Shown here: positions 43,400 through 53,749 of the stretch, piece after piece
Numbering within the stretch: the first letter of the stretch is position 1
Layout: every line of letters starts with the position of its first letter
NCBI RefSeq assembly: GCF_943734655.1
Contig: NC_071353.1
Coordinates: 24,786,501 to 24,850,500, forward strand
Source of the DNA: Sabethes cyaneus
Taxonomy: Eukaryota; Arthropoda; Insecta; Diptera; Culicidae
DNA length: 64,000 bases
Reading direction: 5' to 3'
Made by a program: the position numbers and the translations under genes
Notes under the pieces: model-generated
The model's input: only the letters and a program-made list of their open reading frames with translations
What the model was told of the DNA's origin: nothing
The model's database searches: none

Positions 43400-46300
43400 T
43401 AACAATATAGATTACGTTATTACCAAATCCCCGCAAATCGCTTAGAAAAAATTGAAAATCATTTTACTTCCGCCTGACTCATCCTCGGTTCTGTAAACGG
43501 CAGATATATACATTAATCGGCCATTTAAGGGGCAATTCTAGACATGCTTTGGTATCAAGGCTTGATAGTTTTTATGGTATCATGATATTCATGGTATCGG
43601 ACCGACTTCATTGATGAACATCCATATGAATTCAATATACCAGCGCAATTTTGTTTGGATTTTCCAAAATACGCAACTTGCAAAAAACAATCTTGCACGA
43701 GTTTTTGCTTTTTCAATTACATTTGTAGTTTGAATTCAGAACACCAAACATGCGTACCGGAATTAACGCGGAGAAAAGTTTTATAACACTTTCAGGTGAA
43801 CGACAAAGGGATTTTAGAAAGGCTTGTTTCCAAACCATATCATTTTCTTTTTGAACTGTTACTTAAACGTTCCGGATATTCACAATGTACCATGCGCCTC
43901 CATTAAGTCAAATGCCCATACAAATTTCAAGTTAAGTTTTCTCAAAAAAGTTCCATAGGCTACACCTATACGAGCAGTGCAGTGAAGTTCTAGACCGACA
44001 GGACTACACTATGGTGTATATGGTTAAACTCTCAGCCTGTGACCGATAGTGATGTTTCCTTGTCAGTCTCGTTTGCTTGCTTGAGACTCGAGACGGAAAC
44101 ACGTAGTCTGTCACGACTGAGAAAATTGGCGAAACTTTCAGAGCTCGTATCCATGAAATCAGCACAGCAGTAGCTAACAAAACCATATTATCTTCAATGT
44201 GCGGTATGTTTCGGCAAGGAATATTTTCAATTTGCACCTTTCCTATTTTGCGCTGGTATTGCATTGCAGCCTCCGTCAGATCGAAACTTTGCCAAACGTT
44301 TGTTTTTTGTTTCATCAGCGGAAAAACGTTGTTTTCCTTCGGCCAACATCTGTAGAGCCCACAGTTTTCTGCAGATCTTCCATTTCTAGTATCTGTAATA
44401 TAGTGCCTAAAGCCTGTATATAATTAGCTATACATTTTTGACTCGTCCATGAATCGCACTTTTGCCCCGCTAGGCGTTTGACAGGGTTTGATTAAACTAT
44501 GGAAAAGCGAAAGATATTTTGTAAATTCTTTTCATCGTATTTTCAAAACAGATAGGTGAGTGATGTAAAATGCTGCTACAAATTTTCAACAAGTAATATC
44601 CTCCTGGTGATACCGTATTTGCCGTGTAACGAAAAATTACATCAAAGCCGCCCTAAAATAAAATTTGCACATAACTCAGCAACTATGCTTCGTAAGCAAC
44701 CAAAGTTTACATTGAATTCAAGCTGTCAAAGTAGTCACCCATCCATGCCAATGTAGTCAATTTACTCGGAATCTGCACCTATAAATCATCGAATCGCACT
44801 GTTACCGCCGTCGCACTTTTACCCCTCCTTACTCTATTTAATATCATAAGACAACAGTACAGACTGAACAGTATTACCGGGGTAAATTTTTCGTCGGGAT
44901 CCCTGCACTACATATTCACTTCTCACACGCTCGTGACAACGCCAGTAGCTGCTATTCACAATGTGTAGCGCTATAGGTACTGGCAGCTAACAGAGCCTGG
45001 CCCGACGACCAGTCGTAAACATATGCGCCAGTCTGCATTTTTCCGAAATTATTCATTCTGTAGCGAGCGTGAATGATCGTGCGGTGTAAGGGTGGCTCGG
45101 AACGCCATCCGTCTGGCTGCGCTGATAAATCGGTATGCAAGAGCGATGCTATCACTTTAACACTGTTCTACAGTGTTGAATTTTTGGACCGAAAAAGAAA
45201 TGCGAACTGGCAATTGAAGCGTCAAAGGAATGATTTTTCTGTAAACCTGCCTAATCTGATTCGGAGACAGGACAATTAGGAAAAAATCGAGAGTGATGAC
45301 TGTCAACGTGATGAAGATGATTGTAGCGCAATGTACAACAGACCGCCGGGTTTGTACACAACAAGGGAACAGAATTTCTTTTTCTTGCCCCATTTTGGAC
45401 TGCTTGGCTAGGAACGACAAAGGCGATGAAGTAATCTGTCATGGCACCCGAGAATAAGCATTCACAACGTTAACGTCACAGTCACCGGAATGTAATTTGT
45501 TCGGATTCGAATGGATGTGATTCCAAGCAATGCATTTGGACACACGTGGTTGCAGCTGAATTGTATCCTTTATTCGACCAGATGGGATTTGAAGGATGCA
45601 GTGAAGTATTCCAGCCAGCAGTGAGATTGATTCCCAGAGTACAATACCGAAAACATTTGTTCGCTCAGTGGAAACTCTTGTATCACATTTGTAGATTTTC
45701 TCCTGGAAAAGTTAATCAATTGCTGCTGTTCAAATCTGTCATGAAAACTCTAAATTGAGAAACTTTTTATTCATATCTATCGAAACGAATGATGTCAGAA
45801 ACATATGCTTTCAAATTTACCTGCTTGGAAAGGTTTTTATCCGACAAAGAAAATATTCTTATTTTTATACCTACTCACACTGCTGGCTGGTTCAGGCAGT
45901 ATTGTTGATATCGTTTTAACTTTGAAAAGGCCCATCTACCTTAGCAGTGAAAAAGACACTTTGCCAATAGAAGACCCTTTCAAGAAATTATGGATGCGTG
46001 TTCATTACGTCGAAATTCTACCATCGTAAAGCTCGCTCACGTGTATGGAACGAAAAACATCTTGCGTGGAAATTTATGTTCAGTAGACAGCACACAAAGA
46101 GTTTGACCCTTTCAGCAGCGCAAGGATGTATGGTACATACATACTTTGGATCGAAGACTATAGAAGACTTCGTTTTGGCTTCTTAGTTTCCTGTTTTGGC
46201 TCAGTTCCAATCAGCAGACCGCTTGTATGGGTTTTTGACCGTATCTAAACAAGACTTTTTTCAAAGGGTCGCTCGACAGCAGTCGCATCTTCCGCAATGA

Positions 46301-47180
46301 TGAACCCTCCTCATTTACGCTGTCGACCCTAGTCAAGTGTTTTTTTCTTCCCTCAAATCGGTTATCATTTCCCGCCCGAAAGTTAGTGCATTTTAACGTG
46401 TTTGTGTGTATAACATAAAACCGTTCATCCAAAAATATGTGTGCAAATGATTCAATCTTTGTGGTAAACTCAACGAAAATAGTTCCCCCCGGCTTAGGCT
46501 TGCTTACGAGCTGAACGTTCCGGATGGTGAACTTTCAGGGACAAAATTGTCTGATGTTCTGTTGAGTCAGGTCCGGAGGGCAGACACAATGGGGAACATC
46601 TATTTGCATCGCCCTTAAAACACACAATCATCCAGAAACGACAAACTTAAGTCCATTCGCCTAACGTTTTAGCTAAGTTCGGAATTAATTACAAGCAAAC
46701 AATGGTGAGGATCTTATTTATCCATCCCCTTTTTCTCTTGGCCGATGTGACTTGTCCGCTGCCGTAAACATACCTACATAAATTGAAAGGACTGGATGCT
46801 TCCGTCCCAGCCACGCAGGCTCGCCGATTGTGTAATATATGCCATTTTATTGCACCAGTCGTAAATTATACCCGATTCTTATCAGGTATACCTAAAAATT
46901 ATGTTCAATATAGCACGTACTCGTGTCGGCATGGGAAGGGTTCCGAATGGACGCCGCCGCCGCCATTGCTGGTACTGATGCTGCTGCGTTCTCAATTCAG
47001 TGCTAGAACAGAGCAAGGGGACATTGGGGCGTAGTTGAAGCTTTTGGTGTTTGTTTGATTTTATCGTCACCTATGACACTAACCTATAAAGTTATTGTTG
47101 AGCCGTTAAATTTTCGTACCATGGCCAGGAAACTAAAATATTTGATAAATCGATCTACATCTATGCAATAATTAAAAAAC
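43400..47180. other. about 3.8 kb without recognised gene
   Basis: Short frames occur on both strands (for example 45546-45758 and 45805-46029 on +), some locally hydrophobic, but no domain, splice chain or repeat family was recognised. It is probably intergenic. Confidence 0.4.
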
Positions 47181-47189
47181 ACGACAAAC

Positions 47190-47520
47190 AGTAGGAATGA
47201 CCATGGAAGACAGTAATGTTCCAGCGCCTGATCTCAAACAAGAAACTTGACTTCTCCCGGAAGTCAAACAAGAAATCGGGTTGCTGAAGACCAACAAAAC
47301 CGCAGGTAAGGAATGCATACCGACTGAACTTATAAAGTTATAAAGGACGAGGCAGTCAGAATAGAAGCACAGGGTTTTGTACGGAATTACCAGTCGGGCT
47401 ACATGGGGGCTCGCGGAACTATGGGCCAAATTTTTACTAGCCAACAGATAGAAATCTTGGGAGTACGCCAGTACGCAACCACACACCACAGCTTTATTTA
47501 TTTTAAAACAGCATACGATC
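47190..47520 (+). mobile_element. RTE-type fragment abutting the BEL/Pao element
   Basis: + frames read EVKQEIGLLKTNKTAGKECI near 47260-47320 (family: EVKREIGLLKTNKAAGKDRL), RNYQSGYMG near 47380 and YFKTAYDQ near 47500, with frame changes. It breaks at about 47521, where BEL/Pao integrase sequence of the opposite orientation begins. Confidence 0.78.
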
Positions 47521-47540
47521 AGCCAGGACCCGTAGAGACT

Positions 47541-47990
47541 TTTTGACGGAACGTGCCATCCGCTCCCAAATACCGCCCATGTGTGGTGTACTGAAATGCG
47601 GGTTGAAATGCCACGTTGCGCTGTGATGGACAAAGTGATACTTTCCGCACACTCTCTACGGTTCATCTCGATCGCTTAGGTCATCACGGTAGTCGTTTCG
47701 TGGAAGCACGTGACTCGCGAAACGTTTGATGACCATCAAGCAGGACTTCGTACTAAGACTGTAGACCAGGTCCACGGCCTTCACAGCCATACATGTGAAG
47801 ACAGCCTCCTCTCCGTTCTGCCACCTTTGGTTACCTCGACTGGCCCTAGATAGTGGACTCCTACCACACTGAATGTCCGTAGATTAGTAGTGTTACGATG
47901 GACAGGCGACGGTCCCATCATGAGAGCAGCTGGAACACAGCGATTCACCTTGTACCGCATCCATGCCTCGTTCGCTCGTCGAAAAACCGT
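47541..47990 (-). pseudogene. BEL/Pao integrase remnant
   Basis: The minus strand reads FSVVGVHYLGPVEVTKGG at about 47835-47880 and WHFNPHFSTPHMGGIWERMA at 47541-47616. Family integrases have G-V-D-Y-x-G-P at the first position; the catalytic Asp is His here. The second motif keeps the PHMGGxWER box near the third catalytic acid. Frames between them are broken. Confidence 0.82.
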
Positions 47991-48347
47991 TCGTGTGTTC
48001 TGATCCAGATCTTTTGACGAAGCTCATTCAACACAGTCTCCCTGTAATGATAATTCTGGATCGGAAACTTCTTGTCGAACGGGATCGCTTCATTGGACCC
48101 CATTCTTCCTCGTAACTACTCGCAGCACACCTTCAGTGTCTAGTATCGGAGAGCATTTGTACAGGACGCTGGACTACTCGATTCACTTCGGCGGTTGTCC
48201 CGCTTCTAGCATGAGATTCGCTGTAAGGACGTTCATCTCATCCGGAAAACTGGTGAATTTCTACTGCTTCCAGAGAACGAACTGGCTGCTGAATCGCCGA
48301 ATACCTTGCTTTTTTTAGCGAACGATGATGCTCCGTACCCTGGGACA

Positions 48348-48930
48348 TCAAAGGCTTGGTTCGATCATCGGCAACTGGTCGTGCGGTTGATACAGCATCA
48401 TCGGGCCCTTCACCCATTCCGATTCATTCTGCAATGGAGGTCCTCGTCGCCACTTGGTGAGAACATCCGCGACATTCTGCTTGGCCGGTATCCATCGCCA
48501 GTTCCTCATGTTGGTTAGTTCCAGAATCTCAGCAACTCTAATTGCGACGAACGTTTCATATTTATATTGATCCGAATGCAGCCATGACAATACAGAGCAG
48601 TGCGATCGATACGCAGCGTAGTCGTTTCTAGAATGGTTTGGCTCTTTTGAGCGCCTAGGACGGTAGCTATCAGGTCCATTCTGAGTTTGCGCGAGACATG
48701 ACCAGACTACAGTTCACTTCACCATCGACGACCGCCCGTAGATATGCCACGAAGCCATAAGCGTGTTCGCTCGCGTCAATAAAGATGTGCAGCTCGAGGG
48801 CCTCTACCACCGAAGATTCAGCGTAACCATCGTGGAATTCGTAGTGCCTCAACTTCCGGAAGTAACCCAATCCTCTGCTGCCACTGGTTCCAGCAGCGTC
48901 TATCGATCTCTTGATCCCACTCGCAACCAC
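48348..48930 (-). pseudogene. BEL/Pao RNase H / connection-domain remnant
   Basis: The minus strand reads LHIFIDASEHAYGFVAYLRA near 48700-48800, the RNase H-like first strand with a DAS motif, then NVADVLTKWRRGPPLQNESE near 48390-48460, which is diagnostic of Pao-type polyproteins (WxPxxxNVADxLTKW). Sequence between is frameshifted. Confidence 0.85.
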
Positions 48931-49199
48931 AGTGTTTGCCAGAGGTGTTGGACAGAAATCTTGTCATCAATGGCGACAATAGCCCCAAAGGGTCGAAAAA
49001 TCCCATATCACAGCTTTGGACGTTTCGCATTGCTGGCCGTTTTCCCCCGCACAGGTAGGCTTGCATTTCCGACCGGGGTGTTGCGGAGAAGGCAAAGGCA
49101 TCCGCTTTTTGCTCCTAGCTAACCCCAAGGACTCGTTCGTTGTACTTCTGGGAACTGGTATTTTCTAGGTTGAAGAATATCCGGCGAATTCGATACCCA

Positions 49200-49610
49200 G
49201 TTTCGAACCTGTTTCGCTCGTTTTACTGTTTTCGCGTTTCAAACCTGTTTCGCTCGTTCTACTGCTTCCTGAACCATGTTGGCATTGTTGAAGTAGTCAT
49301 CAAGTAGTCATATCCTTGGCAATCATCTTTATTTGGTGGTACATCTCGCGGATGTCTCCACCGAAAGCTGTTCCCGGAAGTTGAGAAGCACCGACACCAG
49401 CGGCGCTAGTAGGTCCGGCCTCTTCAGCAGTGTCGAGTTGAGGGAGATTCCTTGAACCATCGCCGCTACGTTCCAGAAGAGGCTGACTTTGTCCGGCTTC
49501 TTCGGATTCAGCACCAAATTCAGCGGAAGATACCACACCTCCCCGGATCCGCAGTGCGCAGCTCTTCTTCGGTGACCTCACGGGCATATCCTTTCGCTTG
49601 GTATTCTTTG
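49200..49610 (-). pseudogene. BEL/Pao reverse transcriptase remnant
   Basis: The minus strand reads LPLNLVLNPKKPDKVSLFWN and ISLNSTLLKRPDLLAPLVSV, then GDIREMYHQIK (RT motif A, Asp kept) after a frame change, and DDYFNNANM (motif C, both Asp kept) near 49280-49310. The last lies beside a partial duplication of its own codons (GACTACTTGATGACTACTTC). Confidence 0.85.
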
Positions 49611-50051
49611 TTCTGCTCATGTGTCCTTGATCCAGAGGAGTCCCGTCTGCTCTAGGATCGACAGAGCCTTCTTGTCTTCAACCGATTCCTGTTGCACTTG
49701 GACTACAGATTCGTCGAGTGCATAATGATTCTTGAGGAGATCATGAAGATCTTCGTTGGAGACCTGCTGGTGGAATCCTAAGTAGTTGCCCTGAGACTCA
49801 GGAGATGCTCGTCATGAAGCTACACTGCCCAGCCGAGTTGGCACCCTACTGCGATCTTCGCTTCCAACAGAGCTCAAGCGTGGAAGTTGCTTAGCCCTAT
49901 TAAAATTCTTGGTCGACCGTCATACGAACTGATTGGCAATCACATGTGGTCGTACTGAACCGATAGTTCGCCAGCCTTGAACGCCTAATGCGGTAGTCTC
50001 AACTTGTCGACCGTATTCATCGACCGCAACAAAGTCTTTTCCGAATTGTCC

Positions 50052-50445
50052 TCATCGACCGCGGACATCCATAGATTCATTCGCCTGGAAATCATCTCTA
50101 CTCGGTAAACGTCCGCCGTCCAGTTGAGAACTAGTTTTTTCTCCGCCTAGCCCCAAACGATCAGCCAACTCGGTCTCTATTAACGTGATGGAAGGTCCTT
50201 CGCCCAGGAAAGCAAGCACAACCAGCGATCTCCGCAGTCCACAGAGGCGTTCTCCGCAGTGAACCATATCTGGGATAATCCGGAACTTTGCTGTACCACT
50301 GGGATTGATGTGTGTGTGCATGTTGTGTGATCGTTGTGGCCGGACGATCTTGAAACGACGTTGCTCGTTGTGCTCGTTCAGACAGACCCTGGACAGTTTC
50401 AATTTGGTGACGATCTTCATACGGTCTGCGAACGGCAAGTTTTTG
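50052..50445 (-). pseudogene. BEL/Pao aspartic protease remnant with the catalytic Asp lost
   Basis: The minus strand reads KFRIIPDMV...LAFLGEGPSITLIE. Family proteases have A-F-L-D-E-G-S-S at this place. Here the catalytic Asp is Gly, and S is replaced by P. Upstream SRVCLNEHNEQRRF resembles the end of the gag zinc-knuckle region. Confidence 0.8.
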
Positions 50446-50459
50446 AAGTCCTGGCAAAA

Positions 50460-51490
50460 TCATAGTCGATATTCGTCTCGTTGGTACGCTCTACACGGCT
50501 TCTGCTTCTTCCGATCGTTCCGACCGTTGTTGGATCCATTCGCCTCATTGTGGTTGTATAGAGTTGCTTTTTCTTAAGGCTTTTACGCTGTTGCTTTAGC
50601 AGATGAAATCCGTGGAAGTTCGCAGAGCCACCTCCTCCTTTTTTTCTTTTGTAGTGCAACCATTGCCGTTTTCTTCCGTCCGGAAGTTTGCTGACCAAAT
50701 CCTGAAACAGAATTGGATTCACAAGGTGAAGCGTAGGCTCGATAACTTCTAAATACTCACAGAGCTGTTCTACTGCATTTCCGAACGGGATGAAACTGGC
50801 CAACCGGTTGGCTCTCGGGGAATCCAGCTTCCGAACCCTCTCTAGATGGCTTTGTAGCAGTTGCTTAGGTTGGCCGTAAAGTTGTCGGAGCACCATGATG
50901 ACCCTAGGAACCGATTTGGAAAGGAGGAGTTGTTCACGAACTGATTCCAGCGTCGCACTCTTTGGGCTTTCTCGAAGTCGCACCAAGTTCTCTACGCCTG
51001 AGTAGTCGCACGCTTCATTAAATGCTTGATAAGCTCCAAAAAATAGAGGTCATTCTTCTGATTTTCCTGTAAAGGTGGAAATTTTCCTTATCAGTTTATT
51101 CCTGGGGCTTTACTGGGCTTTACTCGGTGCGAAACGCTGGTACCCCTGCCCGTTTCGAGAGCTAATATACCTTTTACTTTCGTCGTTGTCTCCATCGACC
51201 GTTTTTTCCGTTGTCGCTGGCATCGGAGTAATCATCGGAGTAATCATCGGAGCTCTCCTCTACTTTATCTTCTCTGCCGCCGTTGTTCTTCCCGAAGCGA
51301 TCGAAATTATCCTTCGTCAACTTGCCCGGTCTTCGTTCCTTCAGAGACTACTACGAAGTACTCGCTTGGATGTCCTGGGAACCGGATTTCTTTGCATTAT
51401 TTAATAACTTTTCCTCGACGTCTACCTTCGCGACGATCTACTCGCGATGCGCGGCTTCCATCATCTTCATTTCGTCGAAGTGCTTCTATT
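50460..51490 (-). pseudogene. BEL/Pao Gag remnant
   Basis: The minus strand reads VENLVRLRESPKSATLESV, VPRVIMVLRQLYGQPKQLLQ and PTLHLVNPILFQDLVSKLP, the core of the BEL Gag (DUF1759-type) domain. The N-terminal coiled-coil part, rich in Glu/Lys/Met, is recognisable near 51400-51475 but broken by stops. The usual CCHC knuckles are missing or scrambled. Confidence 0.83.
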
Positions 51491-51984
51491 TTTACCGCAA
51501 CCCAAGCAACCAAAAGTTCGAATTTCACTTAAGGAACAAACTTGAAAGTACATATTTGGTTCAAATTTTGTTCCGCAGAACTTTCTTGCTGAACAACCAG
51601 ACACTACATTTGTAAACCGAACTTCATTCTCATTAAAGTACCGTTAATATCTGTAGCAACTCGAAAGTCCAAAATGCAGCTTGAAAGTTCAACATACAAC
51701 TTGAAAGTAACTTAGAGTTCGGATAATGGTGTCTAAGGAAGGTTAAAAAGGTTTATGTCTATGGAGCTGTAGCTTGCTAAGCAGCTTTACCTGTAATTAA
51801 CCGAACTTCAAAGTTACTTCAGTTCGCTGCATAGAGCGCTAAGCAGCTTCTGAAGAAACTTTGGCAAAAGTTTATAAAACAGCACTTATAGTTCTATTTT
51901 TATACTTTTCCATTTTCTACCTCCGCCACCTCCTAACTTTTGTAAAGTCGGTTCATGCGATTAAGATAGACCATTTAAAAAAAG

Positions 51985-52080
51985 CCTAACTAACACCGAC
52001 CGCTATTGGATTTGAACCCGAGCGTTCATCGTTGCAAGCCTATCCTGATGCATTGCGCCATCTCTGTCGCCGCTAGTGAC
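51985..52080 (-). mobile_element. tRNA-like SINE head
   Basis: On the minus strand: GGCGACAGAGATGGCGCAATGC (A-box-like) then GGGTTCAAATCC (B box) at about 52005-52020, spaced like a tRNA. The 3' part is not tRNA-like. A CCA-ready acceptor pairing is not evident, so it is a SINE head or tRNA pseudogene rather than a working tRNA. Confidence 0.6.
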
Positions 52081-52184
52081 ATGAATTTTGCCGATGAGTT
52101 GTTCTTAAGTGTAAGTTCGTTTCGGAGCTGTGATAAATGAGAAATTAGCACATCGAGTAAAAACAATGCAAATCGCATATTCCC

Positions 52185-52270
52185 GCAACGGAGCAGTGGT
52201 ATGCGTCTAAGTCACCGAAAAGAAGTACTCGAGTTCAAATCCCCGAGGTTTATGCTGGAGGTGTGTGGTG
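52185..52270 (+). mobile_element. tRNA-like SINE head (opposite orientation)
   Basis: GGAGCAGTGGTATGCGTCTAAG (A-box-like) and CGAGTTCAAATCCCCG (B box) at tRNA-like spacing, followed by a non-tRNA tail and an A-rich stretch near 52300. It is about 100 bp from and inverted relative to the preceding tRNA-like unit. Confidence 0.55.
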
Positions 52271-52659
52271 TAAGTTACAATAAATTAATATTTATAAAAA
52301 AACAGTCAATAATTAACCGAAATTAAATACCTTAGTTAATGAGAAATGTAATGTCATGAATCTGCAAAACAGGAAGAAGTGGGGAAATATTCCCCCAATC
52401 TTTTTTATTTTAAAAATTATTGGAGTTTCTTTTTGGGCTGAACAGTGTTCTATATAGCGACTTAAGTGAACTTTTGGCGAACTTTCTAGTTCTGTTAGAA
52501 GCTACTTTGTATTCCCTTCGAAGTTTAAACATCAAATACGAACTTGAAAGTACGGTTAATTACTTAAAAATGAAGTTGAATAGAGTTCTATTCATGATCA
52601 TTTCGTTGGCTGATTAAGCCAAAAAATCCCCTTTTATCGGAACTTTTGGTTACTTGGGA

Positions 52660-52935
52660 ATCCACCTACTAGGGTGAAACAAACTTTTGTGTTTTTTAAA
52701 TTCGTAAAAAAAAATGTTTCCCACAAAATGTATAGAACACACTAAAATGTGCATATTTTCTAAATGCAGTAATTATCTATCTCTTACTGGTTGCGAAATA
52801 TCTGCTGAATATCTTTGCACACGATTTTTTTAGTGCTCTCAAATGTTCTGCAAAGTTATTCAGTATATTAAAATACACATTTTCTCTAAAGACTGTTTCT
52901 CACTAGGATGCATATTTAATGTGTTATGGAATATG
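52660..52935 (+). repeat. dispersed repeat related to 14620-14925
   Basis: Shared blocks: CTATCTATCTCTTAC, CTCAAATGTTCTGCAAAG-type, TTAAAATACACATTTTCTCT and GATGCATATTTAATG, in the same order. Confidence 0.8.
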
Positions 52936-53619
52936 GGTTATTCCATCTCAAACGTACACAAGGTTTGGATTCGACCATCAGCGATTTTAACCAAAGTTGG
53001 TATAATTGTTCATTCCGACTTCACAAACAATTTTCCAAAGTTTTACACCAATTGATCAATCTCCCTAGCAGTGGCGCTACTTCCTTTTTTACAGATTTAA
53101 AAAAAGTCATTTTTTGGGTTCGAAAACCTCTGAAACAGTATGATCACTGACATGACACTGACATCACACGCGAATATCTCAAAACACCCCTAATTTTATT
53201 TTCAAATGCTTAAAATGTTCGCCAGAAAATTCTACATGAAAATCATTTAACTAGAAAAAACAATATTGATAGTTTGGGAGATATGTCGTTTCGAATATCT
53301 GGGGCAGGCGTAATTCTATCTGAATCGTTGGTGAATATATGTTTAAACTCGTCTGCTTACAGCTTTGGACATTTTCATGGCTAAATAAAGTATTTTAATA
53401 AAAAAATGCATTGTCAACATAGAATCAGCAGAATAAATTTTCATGTTCTGGATACTTTTGTACATAAATAAATTAAATAAAAGTAACAATTTCGTACAAA
53501 TACAATGCACAGTTGTTATATACTAGTTGTGGTAACCGATTAATGACTAATTTCAGTCATAAATAGGTTGCAGCAACCAGCAATCATAAAAGTGTGCTAC
53601 TTGGATTTCGACTGATAGG

Positions 53620-53745
53620 TGCAAAGTATTGAATCTCGATAAGGAAATCGCTTAAAACCCAAACACTTTTAGTGACGCTCCCATTTTTGGATTCTTTGGA
53701 ATGACACCCTACCTTCTCGTAACGCCTAGTCCTACGTGATAAAAA
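53620..53745 (-). mobile_element. short piece of the GACGTAGGACTACGTC repeat family
   Basis: The reverse complement matches the first ~130 bp of copy B: GACGCTCCCATTTTTGGATT and GGAATGACACCCTA, ending CCTAGTCCTACGT. Confidence 0.65.
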
Positions 53746-53749
53746 TTGA

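Larger units (their letters stand above)
47521..51490 (-). mobile_element. BEL/Pao LTR retrotransposon remnant (gag-PR-RT-RNase H-IN), no LTRs found
   Basis: Domains occur in the BEL/Pao order along the minus strand: gag 51490 to 50460, protease 50440 to 50150, reverse transcriptase about 49600 to 49200, RNase H and connection 48930 to 48350, integrase about 48000 to 47541. The whole is broken by stops and frameshifts. No long terminal repeats were recognised at either edge: one side meets an RTE fragment, the other a CCCAAG-ended TIR element. It is therefore an internal fragment and not mobile on its own. Confidence 0.88.
51501..52658. mobile_element. 1158-bp TIR element with CCCAAGYAACCAAAAGTTC ends
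   Basis: The left terminus CCCAAGCAACCAAAAGTTC is matched by the right terminus, reverse complemented, CCCAAGTAACCAAAAGTTC (18 of 19). Inside are imperfect GAACTTnnAAGT/CTTGAAAGT repeats on both sides, two tRNA-like sequences at its centre, and no transposase frame. Confidence 0.8.

Noticed and set aside
51075..51404. Hydrophobic + strand frame that looks like a membrane protein
   Set aside because: It is antisense to the BEL/Pao gag region, whose acidic codons give hydrophobic residues on the complement.
51985..52270. Pair of functional tRNA genes
   Set aside because: A and B boxes are present but clover-leaf pairing is poor by eye, and they lie inside a TIR element.
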